Assembly: GCA_964441755.1 (NCBI GenBank) | Contig: CAYTVG010000002.1 | Span: forward strand, 248,001-312,000 | Length of the DNA: 64,000 bases | From: JAUMBM01 sp964441755 | GTDB taxonomy: Bacteria; Bacteroidota; Bacteroidia; Chitinophagales; Saprospiraceae | Direction: 5' to 3' | Shown: positions 31,942 to 40,802 of the stretch, one piece after another | Numbering within the stretch: the first letter of the stretch is position 1 | Layout: every line of letters starts with the position of its first letter | Notes under the pieces: model-generated | The model's input: only the letters and a program-made list of their open reading frames with translations | Told to the model about the DNA's origin: nothing | Databases searched by the model: none | Made by a program: the position numbers and the translations under genes

Positions 31942-33225
31942 ATGAGTACGATTATTGACGTTCGCGCCCGTCAGATTCTGGATTCCCGGGGCAATCCCAC
32001 CGTGGAAGTCGAAGTGAAAACAGAAGAGGGTGTGGTCGGCCGTGCAGCTGTGCCCAGCGGAGCCTCTACCGGCAAACATGAAGCCGTCGAACTACGCGAT
32101 GACGATAAGGAGCGCTATCTTGGTAAGGGGGTGTTGAAGGCTTGCCAGAATGTGGAGGATGTACTATATGATGAACTCATCGGCAACAGTGTATTTGATC
32201 AGCGCTATATCGACACGCTCATGCTGGAGTGCGATGGCACGGAGAATAAGAGCCGGCTGGGCGCTAATGCAATCCTGGGGGTAAGCCTGGCCGTTGCTAA
32301 GGCTGCTGCTGCTTCTATCCGTCAGCCGCTGTATCGCTATTTGGGGGGTGTCAATGCACATGTGATGCCTGTACCCATGATGAACATTCTGAATGGAGGT
32401 TCTCATGCAGATAATAGCATTGATTTCCAGGAATTCATGATCATGCCAGTAGGGGCCGATGCCTTTTCGGAGGGGCTCCGTATGGGGGTAGAGGTTTTTC
32501 ATCACCTTAAAAGTGTATTGAAGAAAAAAGGGTACAGTACCAATGTAGGGGATGAAGGCGGTTTTGCACCTAATATCAAGAGCAATGTAGAGGCGATAGA
32601 GACTGTACTCATGGCCATTGAGGCTGCAGGCTACAAGCCGGGCATCGATATTATGATTGCTATGGACGCTGCAGCTTCAGAGTTCTGGCTGGAGGACGAA
32701 CAGGTGTATCATTTCAAAAAGTCTACGGGTGACAAGCTTTCCAGCGCCGATATGGTAGGCTATTGGAAACAGTGGGTTGACAAGTATCCAATCTTGTCTA
32801 TCGAAGACGGACTGGCCGAGGATGATTGGTCCGGCTGGAAATTGCTGACACAGACCGTTGGTGACAGAGTCCAGCTGGTGGGTGATGATCTGTTTGTTAC
32901 TAACGTTAAGCGATTGCAACAGGGTATTGACCAGGGTATTGCAAATTCTATTCTCGTGAAGGTTAACCAGATCGGCTCGCTGTCCGAAACTTTCGATACG
33001 GTTAACCTCGCTACCCGCAATGCCTATACAAGCGTTATGAGCCATCGCTCTGGCGAAACAGAGGATACGACCATTGCTGACTTGGCAGTTGCACTCAATA
33101 CGGGGCAGATCAAAACTGGTTCTGCCTCTCGCTCCGACAGAATCGCAAAGTACAATCAGTTGCTTAGAATTGAAGAAGAATTGGGTGAACTGGCCGTCTA
33201 TCCCGGTCGTTCGCTGCTCGGATAA
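31942..33225 (+). CDS. eno: Enolase
   Basis: Glycolytic dehydration of 2-phosphoglycerate to phosphoenolpyruvate, 427 residues, the usual length. It opens with DVRARQILDSRGNPTVEVEV and carries SGASTGKHEAVELRD, GDEGGFAPN, the Mg-binding Asp/Glu positions (AMDAAASEF, SIEDGLAEDDW), the catalytic Lys in LVKVNQIGSLSET and SHRSGETEDTTIADLAV. A terminator-like hairpin follows. Confidence 0.97.
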   Translation: MSTIIDVRARQILDSRGNPTVEVEVKTEEGVVGRAAVPSGASTGKHEAVELRDDDKERYLGKGVLKACQNVEDVLYDELIGNSVFDQRYIDTLMLECDGTENKSRLGANAILGVSLAVAKAAAASIRQPLYRYLGGVNAHVMPVPMMNILNGGSHADNSIDFQEFMIMPVGADAFSEGLRMGVEVFHHLKSVLKKKGYSTNVGDEGGFAPNIKSNVEAIETVLMAIEAAGYKPGIDIMIAMDAAASEFWLEDEQVYHFKKSTGDKLSSADMVGYWKQWVDKYPILSIEDGLAEDDWSGWKLLTQTVGDRVQLVGDDLFVTNVKRLQQGIDQGIANSILVKVNQIGSLSETFDTVNLATRNAYTSVMSHRSGETEDTTIADLAVALNTGQIKTGSASRSDRIAKYNQLLRIEEELGELAVYPGRSLLG

Positions 33226-33288
33226 GATGTGACTAAAAATATTTTGAGGCGCGACAGCTGCCGCTGACATACATGTCTAAAAAAGTTT

Positions 33289-33335
33289 CAAGACACTCCT
33301 TGGCAGTAAATACTGGTAAGGGGTGTCTTGTTTTG
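33289..33335 (+). terminator. Rho-independent terminator after eno
   Basis: Arms 33289-33307 and 33312-33330 pair over about 19 positions with a few G-T/mismatched pairs and a 4-nt loop, followed by TTTTG. It closes the enolase transcript. Confidence 0.7.
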
Positions 33336-33518
33336 TATGTCCGGCATATTGGGTGTTGGTACACGAACGCTCATCAGCTGTGCTCACTGAATAGGGTTGC
33401 AGCGGGTAGTACCGACCGCAAAATTGAAAAACACAGGGCTGACTGATAAACATACAGCTTACATTCTCACAGTTTCTGAACCAAAATGTATATCTTGTGC
33501 CCTAAATGCTGATTCCGT

Positions 33519-33830
33519 ATGCAACAGCTTCGCCAACTACTGACCGACCGACTGCCAGCACCTTTCCGGAATCGCTACGTTCTGGTGCTGCTGGCATTTG
33601 TGATGTACATGGTTTTCTTTGATCGCCATGATCCCCTCACACAGTTTCGCTTACAGCGGATGGTCAGGCAGTTAGAAGCTGATCGGGTCTACTATTTGGA
33701 GAAAATAGAGGAGGAAGAGCGTGAAATGGCCGACATGCAGGCCAATCAGGAGCGTTTTGCCCGGGAGCGCTACTTCATGCAGCGAGCCAATGAGGATGTA
33801 TTCATCATTGTAGACGAATCAGCCGAATAA
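33519..33830 (+). CDS. FtsB/DivIC-like septum formation initiator protein
   Basis: 103-residue cell-division protein: a short N-terminal cytoplasmic part, one transmembrane helix (YVLVLLAFVMYMVFF, about residues 24-38) and a periplasmic coiled coil rich in Glu and Arg (LQRMVRQLEADRVYYLEKIEEEEREMADMQ). It ends with the FARERYFMQRANEDVFII pattern typical of FtsB/DivIC. It lies downstream of eno, a linkage also seen in many Proteobacteria, which supports the call. Confidence 0.82.
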   Translation: MQQLRQLLTDRLPAPFRNRYVLVLLAFVMYMVFFDRHDPLTQFRLQRMVRQLEADRVYYLEKIEEEEREMADMQANQERFARERYFMQRANEDVFIIVDESAE

Positions 33831-33864
33831 AAGTCTTTATTACCAAAGAAATCATATCTACCTC

Positions 33865-34737
33865 ATGTCAGTACTAGTCAATAAGCACTCCCGCGTTATC
33901 GTGCAGGGGTTCACGGGAAAAGAAGGTTCGTTCCATGCTAGTCAGATGATTGAATACGGAACGCCTCTGGTAGGTGGTGTAACGCCCGGTAAAGGGGGGA
34001 CTTTTCATCTCGACAAACCAGTATTCAATACGGTAGCAGATGCCGTCAACAGGGAAGGTGCCGATACGGCCGTTATTTTTGTGCCTCCTCCTTTCGCTGC
34101 TGATGCCATTATGGAAGCTGCTGAAGCAGGTATCAAAGTGATTATCTGTATCACGGAGGGAATCCCCGTACAGGATATGGTTAAGGCCAAGGCTTTCATC
34201 GAGCGCTATAACTGTCGGCTCATCGGACCTAACTGTCCCGGGGTCATTACGCCAGAGGAGGCCAAGTGCGGAATTATGCCGGGGTTCATCCATAAAAAAG
34301 GGAGTATCGGTATTGTGAGCCGCTCAGGAACACTCACTTATGAGGCTGTTGATCAGGTTACAAAAGCGGGTATGGGGCAGTCCACCTGCATCGGTATCGG
34401 GGGAGATCCTATTATCGGTACAACCACCAAGGACGCCGTGGAATTGCTGATGAATGATCCTGAAACAGAAGGAATCATCATGATCGGCGAAATCGGAGGG
34501 TCGATGGAGGCTGATGCAGCTCATTATATCAAGGATTTCGGTACCAAACCAGTCGTTGGCTTTATTGCAGGTCAAACTGCACCTAAAGGCAGGACCATGG
34601 GGCATGCCGGGGCTATCATCGGGGGCAAGGATGATACGGCCGAAGCCAAGATGAAAATCATGTCTGCCTGCGGTATACATGTCGTAGATACGCCGGCCGC
34701 TATTGGCCTGACAATGCTGGCGGCATTGCGCGGCTAG
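33865..34737 (+). CDS. sucD: Succinyl-CoA synthetase (succinate-CoA ligase) alpha subunit
   Basis: TCA-cycle enzyme making ATP/GTP from succinyl-CoA, 290 residues, the usual length. CoA-binding Rossmann part (RVIVQGFTGKEGSFHASQMIEYGT), GPNCPGVITPEEAKCGIMPG, and the phosphorylated His247 in GRTMGHAGAIIGG are present. The beta subunit gene is not adjacent. It starts 34 bases after the FtsB-like gene. Confidence 0.96.
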   Translation: MSVLVNKHSRVIVQGFTGKEGSFHASQMIEYGTPLVGGVTPGKGGTFHLDKPVFNTVADAVNREGADTAVIFVPPPFAADAIMEAAEAGIKVIICITEGIPVQDMVKAKAFIERYNCRLIGPNCPGVITPEEAKCGIMPGFIHKKGSIGIVSRSGTLTYEAVDQVTKAGMGQSTCIGIGGDPIIGTTTKDAVELLMNDPETEGIIMIGEIGGSMEADAAHYIKDFGTKPVVGFIAGQTAPKGRTMGHAGAIIGGKDDTAEAKMKIMSACGIHVVDTPAAIGLTMLAALRG

Positions 34738-34756
34738 CAACTGTGTCTGTTGTCTG

Positions 34757-34831
34757 ACAGGGGTAGTGAATGTTGGCCAGAACTAAGCATCACATGCTTG
34801 CTTAGCGGCTACAGTTCTCTACCCCTGTTTC
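34757..34831 (+). terminator. Long imperfect terminator hairpin after sucD
   Basis: An outer 10-bp perfect stem (34757-34766 with 34819-34828) encloses an imperfect inner stem tipped by CTAAGCA/TGCTTAG pairing. A short T run follows the right arm. Located 20 bases after the sucD stop. Confidence 0.6.
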
Positions 34832-34877
34832 CATTTAAATTGACGTGTTGCTAACGAACATTCACCGCGTATGGATG

Positions 34878-34908
34878 TTGTGTAAGCACGACAAATCTGT
34901 TAACTTTG
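34878..34908 (+). promoter_or_regulatory. Promoter (TTG / TAACTTTG) for the DUF6580-like gene
   Basis: TTG at 34878-34880 and TAACTTTG at 34901-34908 are 20 bases apart, the expected -33/-7 layout. The ATG at 34927 follows 18 bases later, which rules out the upstream TTG start inside the promoter. Confidence 0.62.
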
Positions 34909-34926
34909 CCTTTCCAAATTTTGTAT

Positions 34927-35493
34927 ATGAACCATAATCGTACCATATCAATTTCGTGGATCGTGGTAAGCAGCATGATCCTCTTCGCTGCTCTGAGCAG
35001 GTTGCTGCCGCACTGGCCCAATTTCACTGCTGTAGGTGCTATGGCACTTTTTGGGGCTTCTCATCTTCGCAGACCGGTACATGCTGCACTGGTGTCATTT
35101 GGCGCGCTCTATCTTAGTGACTTGATTATCAATAATGTATTGTATGCAGAGTACTATACCTCCTTTTTCTGGGGCTTCAATACAGGGGTGTATGTTGGGT
35201 TTGCACTCATACTTGGTATAGGGTTGCTCTTGCGCGGGCGCGTTGGTGCTGCTACAGTAGGGAGTGCAGCCGTACTTAGTTCCGTTGTCTTTTTTCTGGT
35301 TACCAACGCCTTCCATTGGTGGTCAAGCGGCATGTATCCCCAAACGGCCACAGGACTGTTGATGTCCTACACAGCTGGGCTGCCATTTTTCTGGAATACA
35401 TTGCTGGGTGATTTATTTTTCAGCGGACTGCTGTTTGGTGGCTATGCCTGGCTTGCACAGCGTGTAAAAATACTGGGCGTACAACAACCATAA
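34927..35493 (+). CDS. DUF6580-like multi-pass membrane protein
   Basis: 188 residues with five to six hydrophobic helices. Conserved-looking elements are ALSRLLPHWPNFTAVGAMALFGASHL, the LYLSDLIINN motif and TNAFHWWSSGMYPQTATGLLMSYTAGLPFFWNTLLGDLFFSGLLFG. This arrangement resembles ECF-type substrate-binding components (S components) and the DUF6580 family, which is common in Bacteroidota. Substrate unknown. A DUF5522 protein gene follows after 3 bases. Confidence 0.7.
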   Translation: MNHNRTISISWIVVSSMILFAALSRLLPHWPNFTAVGAMALFGASHLRRPVHAALVSFGALYLSDLIINNVLYAEYYTSFFWGFNTGVYVGFALILGIGLLLRGRVGAATVGSAAVLSSVVFFLVTNAFHWWSSGMYPQTATGLLMSYTAGLPFFWNTLLGDLFFSGLLFGGYAWLAQRVKILGVQQP

Positions 35494-35496
35494 AGC

Positions 35497-35694
35497 ATGG
35501 AGTCTTCGCGCTTCTTCAAGAACCGCCAGTCATCAGCATCTTTAGTAGAAGGGATAGATTATTATCTGGAAAACGGTCTGCTGGTGTTTACTGCCGCCTG
35601 GCATCTCAAGCGGGGATATTGTTGCGGAAGTGGCTGTCGACATTGCCCTTACAGCAAGGAAAAAGCCGACGGGCAGCTGCAAACAGAGGAATGA
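35497..35694 (+). CDS. DUF5522 small Cys-rich protein
   Basis: 65 residues. The family signature is complete: EGIDYYLENGLLVFTAAWH, then LKRGYCCGSGCRHCPY. The four closely spaced cysteines (CCxxxCxxC) suggest metal or iron-sulfur binding; function is not known. It starts 3 bases after the preceding membrane protein gene, so the two are co-transcribed. Confidence 0.85.
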   Translation: MESSRFFKNRQSSASLVEGIDYYLENGLLVFTAAWHLKRGYCCGSGCRHCPYSKEKADGQLQTEE

Positions 35695-35862
35695 TTGTTG
35701 TAAGCTAACTGTAGGTGGTTTCGATATAGATCTTAGGATCTTCGGTATACCCGTTTTGCATACACTTGGGATGTTACAATTTTTGATTGTCGTAGATTTC
35801 CCGTTTCAGGTACAATTGAACATATACGCGCCGGTTCGGCTGTTCCCCAAAAGTCAACTGTC

Positions 35863-38800
35863 ATGTCTGCTCTGAATATTACTGATTTTGAAGACCAACT
35901 ACTCTCCCGCATACTGAGTAAAGGCAGACAGCTGTATTCAGACAACCGCATCACCAATGTCGAAGAATTCGTCAAAGGGAGCTGGGAGGCACGTGTCAAA
36001 GCGGAGGATTCATCCCATTATGACCTGTACGTAAATGTAAGTGATTCAGGAGAAATCAGGTATGCAGAGTGCTCTTGCCATCCTAAAGATTTTTTTTGTG
36101 AGCACATCGTGGCACTGCTCTTCTTTATCAGGGATAGTCAAAAAAGGCAAGCTGCCAAAGGAATGACGGAAGTGGCCGGGCTTGTTGCTGAACCTTCCAT
36201 GGTCAGCAGTATTGCGCCTACTTCTCTGTCAGGCCGAAAATACGACCAACTTAATGATATTCAAAGGTCTATAGTTCTTTTTCTGGCTTTTTTCAGAGCA
36301 GGTGTTCCCAAATACGTACTGGAGGAGCGCATGCGGCAACTTGGTCACCGCCTGTCGCCTAATGCAGTTGCTTCCGCCTTGTCGGAGCTAGCCCAGTTGG
36401 GGATGGTGCAGAGCCGTGCCAATGCTTTCGAATGTCCACCCGAAGTGTCGAGAGATCTTATTTATCATTGTGGTTGGACTGATCGCATGAGCCCTTCGAT
36501 TATTGCGCTTATTCGGCAGCATCATCAAGGCTACTACTTGTGGTCCGTTGAGGAGTTGCACGCCAGAGCGGTGAGAGAGATATTTATGTCTATGATCGAG
36601 AAAGACTACACCCTCTTTCTCCGACAGTTGAATTCATATTTCGATTATTTTTCATTTAGTGAGGAAGGTGTCAGAAGATTTAGTAGTCTGTGGCTGCCGG
36701 AAGTCTTTGATCGGGCAGTAGTCGACCTGATTCCAAAGGAAATGCTCGCACTGCTTCTGGATACCAGGGCTGCAGCTAAGTTGTGTTTGTTTGCACTTAA
36801 GCAGGATGATGCTTATCAGGAGTACGTACGACAGCATTTCAACCACTTTCCGGATAGTTCGAAGCCAGTATTGGCCAGACAATTATGTGTGGAGGCAATA
36901 TTGAGGAGGGATGCGGAACAATTCGACAAATGGCTGCGATACCTGCCACAGCTTGAAAGGCTGGCGGCTACGGCGACCGAAATGCTGTTGCGAGGGAAAA
37001 TATCGGAGGCTTTCGTTTTATTTACAGATATAGTACGAGAGCAAAAAAAACATGCGACAAAGCAGACCAAGGTCGAATTTTATCCCTTTTACCAGTTTTT
37101 TTACTTGCTTCTTGGGTTGAGCCAGTCAGAGAGCAGCCAGTATGGCAAGTGGATTAAGTTAGCAGAGCAAGGTCTTCGATCCAACGGGTTTTACAACGCG
37201 GCTATCAATCAGGTAGTTGCAATGGGTACTTATCTTTCGAATGAAAATACGAAGATCGAGAGGCAGCCAAATACCTATTCATGGGAGGAGTACTGGGGAA
37301 ACTTTGTCAATTACTGGACCAGCGAGCCGGAGGGATCAACTGCCCGACTGTCTGATTTTCGTCAGCATCTCGAAGCTCATGGTTTTCATTGGCTGAGCCG
37401 TCAACTCTCATCAGTAGATTCGGCTGCAACACAGCCTGCATCGCAGGATGTCTGGGTGTTCCGGCAACTTTTCAAAAGAACAGAGAGCTGGGAAAATGTC
37501 CTCGAGCATTTGTTCTCATTGTCTGTGAAAGCTCAGTCCTCGGCAACCCGACAACATGAGATGAGGTTGATTTGGTTGGTTGATTTCGACAACATGAGTT
37601 TGCAGCCCAAGGAACAATCACACGGTAAGTCTGGTTGGCTGTCGGGCCGCAACGTCGGGCAGCAACGGCTCATCAGTGGGAAATTGGCGTTTATGACCGA
37701 GCAGGACAGACGTATTGCTGCTCAATATGTTCGTTCATTGGAAGACTGGTCGTCATTGAGTCCGGCAACTAACCAGAAGCTGTGGGAGGAATTGGTAGGA
37801 CATCCCTTTCTTTTCCTGATGAAATCTCCCGGGGTAGCTGTCCAGTTTGAAGCAGCGACCCCTCGTATATTCGTCCGGAGTCTTAATGGAGGGCATGAAT
37901 TGGCGATTGATCCCTGGCTTGATAAGGAGCGTTTCCTGATTCAAAAAGAAACAGCTACCCGCTACAAGCTATACCTGGCTCAGGAATATCACGAGCAGCT
38001 CAATAAGCTACTGCCGAAGGGCCGTATGTTCGTTCCGGACAGGGGGGAAAAAAAGCTGCAGCAGGCGCTTGAAGGTTTATCCCGGCTGGTGGATGTAGAT
38101 ATGTCGCAGCTTAGCGGTGATTATGAACAATTGCATACAATTCCTGCAGAGAATAAAATTTGTATACACCTTCTGCCGGTGGGAGATGGCTTTCATCTTG
38201 AGATGTACGTCAAACCCTTTGGTAATCAACCGCCCTACTTGCAGCCGGGGCAGGGAGAGGAAGAGGTCATAGCACTGGTTGACGGGCAACGAACCCGCAC
38301 AAAGCGATCATTGCGGCAGGAACTTGTCAATCAGCAGCATGTACTTGATAGCGTAGAGACACTCAGGGATATTGCTCCGGAGATGGGTGTCTGGAGTCTG
38401 GAAGATGCGCATACATGCCTCAATCTTCTGGCTGAATTAAATCCTTTGTTGCAGGCAGAGGAAATAGTGCTGGAGTGGCCCAAGGGCGAAAAATTGCGAG
38501 TTGAGCGCGTAGCCGGATTTAGCGATTTTAGTATGCGCATCAATGCACGTAATGATTGGTTTGAGGTCGAGGGGGAGCTTCGGGTAGATGAGCAGCATGT
38601 AATCAGTATACAGGAACTGTTGGCACTATCGCAACAAAACAAATCTGATTTCATCGAACTTAGCCCCGGAAAATTTTTGGCCCTGACGGAAGCTTTTCGC
38701 AAGCGATTAGAAGAGATTGAGGGCTTTTTGTCGGTCGATGCGCAGGGTCAGTTGCAGATGCACCCGCTTTCTGCATCGGCTATGATGCCACTGCTGGATA

Positions 38801-40293
38801 CGCTTGAGAATGTTGCCTTCGACCAGGCTTTTAAGGAAAGACGGGAAATGTTTCTACAGGCTTTCAATACGCATTACGAGCTCCCTGCCGGATTGGAAGC
38901 CAATTTGCGTCCTTATCAGCAGGAGGGGTTCGAATGGTTGTCTCGCTGCGCTGCTGCAGGAGTAGGAGCTTGTTTGGCAGATGATATGGGGTTGGGAAAA
39001 ACGGTTCAGGCATTAGGTCTGTTGTTGAGCAGGGCCAGTGAGGGGCCCGCTCTGGTGGTTGCCCCCGCCAGCGTATGTCGCAATTGGCTTGCCGAGACTC
39101 ACCGGTTTGCGCCATCACTTAAGCCCATTCTCTTTGGTGAAGGGGACAGGGAGGCTGTTATCGAGCAGGCTTCTGCAGGAGACCTCATCATTGTTACCTA
39201 TGATCTGATGACCCGTGCTGCACAGGATTTTGCTGCCAAAACATTTTCTACCATAATCCTCGACGAAGCGCAGTCTATCAAAAACAGGAATACCAAGCGT
39301 TCGGAAACAGCTATGCAGCTCAAGGGGACTTTCAAGGTGATTATGACGGGAACGCCCCTGGAGAATCACCTTGGAGAGTTATGGAATCTTTTTCAGTTTA
39401 TCAATCCCGGTTTGCTGGGGTCGCTGGAACAATATAATGATCGATTTGCCTGGCCTATCGAGCGCCTCAAGGACATAAAGCGCCGTGAGCAACTGAAAAA
39501 TTTATTGCATCCCTTTATTTTACGCCGGCGTAAAGATGATGTTCTGAAAGACCTGCCTCCAAAAACAGAAATCGTGCTCACAGTCGAACGATCGGATGAG
39601 GAGGTTGCATTTTACGAGGCACTTCGAAGAAGCGCTGTTGCTAAGTTGTCTTCGCAGGATGAGCTTGGTGGCGGGGAAAAGCATTTGCGAATTTTAGCTG
39701 AAATTATGCGCCTCCGCCGTGCTGCCTGCCACCCTCGACTTGCTGACCCCAATACAAACATCCGCCAAAGTGGCAAGATGCGTATGTTTGCTGATCTTAT
39801 TGTCGAACTTAAGGAGAGCAATCATAAAGCATTGGTTTTTAGTCAATTTGTTGGCCACTTGGAGTTGTTGCGCGAAGTACTGGAAAAGCACGACATTCAC
39901 TACCAGTATCTCGATGGTCAAACACCGCTTAACTTGCGACAGAAGCGAATTGAAGCCTTTCAGCGCGGAGAAGGTGACTGTTTTCTGATAAGCCTGAAGG
40001 CAGGTGGGGTAGGACTGAATCTTACGGCTGCTGACTACGTTATCCACATGGATCCCTGGTGGAATCCGGCGGTCGAAGATCAGGCAACTGACAGAGCTCA
40101 CCGGATTGGTCAGGAAAAACCAGTCACCGTATACCGCCTGGTGGCAGAAGGTACGATTGAAGAAAAAATTCTTAAATTGCATGACCAAAAGCGGGATCTG
40201 GCTGATTCTCTGCTCTCAGGAGCTGACATTAGTACCAGGCTGACTGCCGATGAACTGCTTGCAATGATAACAGATTCAGTAACTGTAGATTAG
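35863..40293 (+). CDS. SWIM zinc finger-containing SNF2-family DEAD/DEAH ATPase
   Basis: 1,476-residue Swi2/Snf2 DNA translocase. A SWIM zinc finger lies near the N-terminus (ECSCHPKDFFCEHIVALLFF, about residues 69-88). About 900 residues of helical and beta-rich sequence with no motif I recognise follow. The C-terminal motor (about 1010-1470) shows LRPYQQEGFEWL, ADDMGLGKTVQALGLLL, DEAQSIKNRNTKRSE, MTGTPLENHLGELWNLFQF and, in the second lobe, VFSQFVGHLELL, YLDGQTP, LISLKAGGVGLNLTAADYVIHMDPWWNPAVEDQATDRAHRIGQ. Bacterial members are often linked to RapA-like transcription recycling or DNA repair; the role here is unknown. The gene stands alone. Confidence 0.92.
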   Translation: MSALNITDFEDQLLSRILSKGRQLYSDNRITNVEEFVKGSWEARVKAEDSSHYDLYVNVSDSGEIRYAECSCHPKDFFCEHIVALLFFIRDSQKRQAAKGMTEVAGLVAEPSMVSSIAPTSLSGRKYDQLNDIQRSIVLFLAFFRAGVPKYVLEERMRQLGHRLSPNAVASALSELAQLGMVQSRANAFECPPEVSRDLIYHCGWTDRMSPSIIALIRQHHQGYYLWSVEELHARAVREIFMSMIEKDYTLFLRQLNSYFDYFSFSEEGVRRFSSLWLPEVFDRAVVDLIPKEMLALLLDTRAAAKLCLFALKQDDAYQEYVRQHFNHFPDSSKPVLARQLCVEAILRRDAEQFDKWLRYLPQLERLAATATEMLLRGKISEAFVLFTDIVREQKKHATKQTKVEFYPFYQFFYLLLGLSQSESSQYGKWIKLAEQGLRSNGFYNAAINQVVAMGTYLSNENTKIERQPNTYSWEEYWGNFVNYWTSEPEGSTARLSDFRQHLEAHGFHWLSRQLSSVDSAATQPASQDVWVFRQLFKRTESWENVLEHLFSLSVKAQSSATRQHEMRLIWLVDFDNMSLQPKEQSHGKSGWLSGRNVGQQRLISGKLAFMTEQDRRIAAQYVRSLEDWSSLSPATNQKLWEELVGHPFLFLMKSPGVAVQFEAATPRIFVRSLNGGHELAIDPWLDKERFLIQKETATRYKLYLAQEYHEQLNKLLPKGRMFVPDRGEKKLQQALEGLSRLVDVDMSQLSGDYEQLHTIPAENKICIHLLPVGDGFHLEMYVKPFGNQPPYLQPGQGEEEVIALVDGQRTRTKRSLRQELVNQQHVLDSVETLRDIAPEMGVWSLEDAHTCLNLLAELNPLLQAEEIVLEWPKGEKLRVERVAGFSDFSMRINARNDWFEVEGELRVDEQHVISIQELLALSQQNKSDFIELSPGKFLALTEAFRKRLEEIEGFLSVDAQGQLQMHPLSASAMMPLLDTLENVAFDQAFKERREMFLQAFNTHYELPAGLEANLRPYQQEGFEWLSRCAAAGVGACLADDMGLGKTVQALGLLLSRASEGPALVVAPASVCRNWLAETHRFAPSLKPILFGEGDREAVIEQASAGDLIIVTYDLMTRAAQDFAAKTFSTIILDEAQSIKNRNTKRSETAMQLKGTFKVIMTGTPLENHLGELWNLFQFINPGLLGSLEQYNDRFAWPIERLKDIKRREQLKNLLHPFILRRRKDDVLKDLPPKTEIVLTVERSDEEVAFYEALRRSAVAKLSSQDELGGGEKHLRILAEIMRLRRAACHPRLADPNTNIRQSGKMRMFADLIVELKESNHKALVFSQFVGHLELLREVLEKHDIHYQYLDGQTPLNLRQKRIEAFQRGEGDCFLISLKAGGVGLNLTAADYVIHMDPWWNPAVEDQATDRAHRIGQEKPVTVYRLVAEGTIEEKILKLHDQKRDLADSLLSGADISTRLTADELLAMITDSVTVD

Positions 40294-40491
40294 AGCACAT
40301 TCGGTAGTTTTTATCCGGGCGAAGTGCAGCATCTTTTGGATGTTCTCGCTTTCTAAAAAATTCGGGTTGCGCTATGCAGTTGAAAAGGTGAGAAACTATT
40401 GAAAAAGAGCCGGGTTATTCGCGCTAAGAAATCCCTTACACGCGCTTAATAAATCGCAGAACCTGCTCCCGGTGTATAAAATTATGGTTAT

Positions 40492-40791
40492 ATGAGAGAT
40501 AAATATAATGCCGGCTGGATTGGTCTGCTCAGCGGACTGCTGGTTCCTTTCGTTGGTTATGCAGTGTTGTTGATGATCGATGAGAAACTTGGACTAATGG
40601 ATGTTGTGGGGAGTACTGATCCGGCGCTACAGGAGCGTACGCGCGCACTGCTGGCTATATGTTTGAATATTCTGCCACTAAGGTATTTCAATAAATGGCG
40701 CAGTGATCGCTCCATTCGGACGTTGGTGATTGTGACACTTGGCTACGCCGGGCTCTGGTTCTATTTATATGGCAGTCAGCTGCTGGGATAA
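40492..40791 (+). CDS. Small membrane protein of unknown function next to lpxB
   Basis: 99 residues with about three hydrophobic helices (IGLLSGLLVPFVGYAVLLMI, LLAICLNILPLRYF, TLVIVTLGYAGLWFYLYG). I do not recognise a named family. It precedes lpxB by 11 bases, so it is very likely co-transcribed with it and may serve envelope biogenesis. Confidence 0.72.
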   Translation: MRDKYNAGWIGLLSGLLVPFVGYAVLLMIDEKLGLMDVVGSTDPALQERTRALLAICLNILPLRYFNKWRSDRSIRTLVIVTLGYAGLWFYLYGSQLLG

Positions 40792-40802
40792 TCCTTCCTT
40801 CT

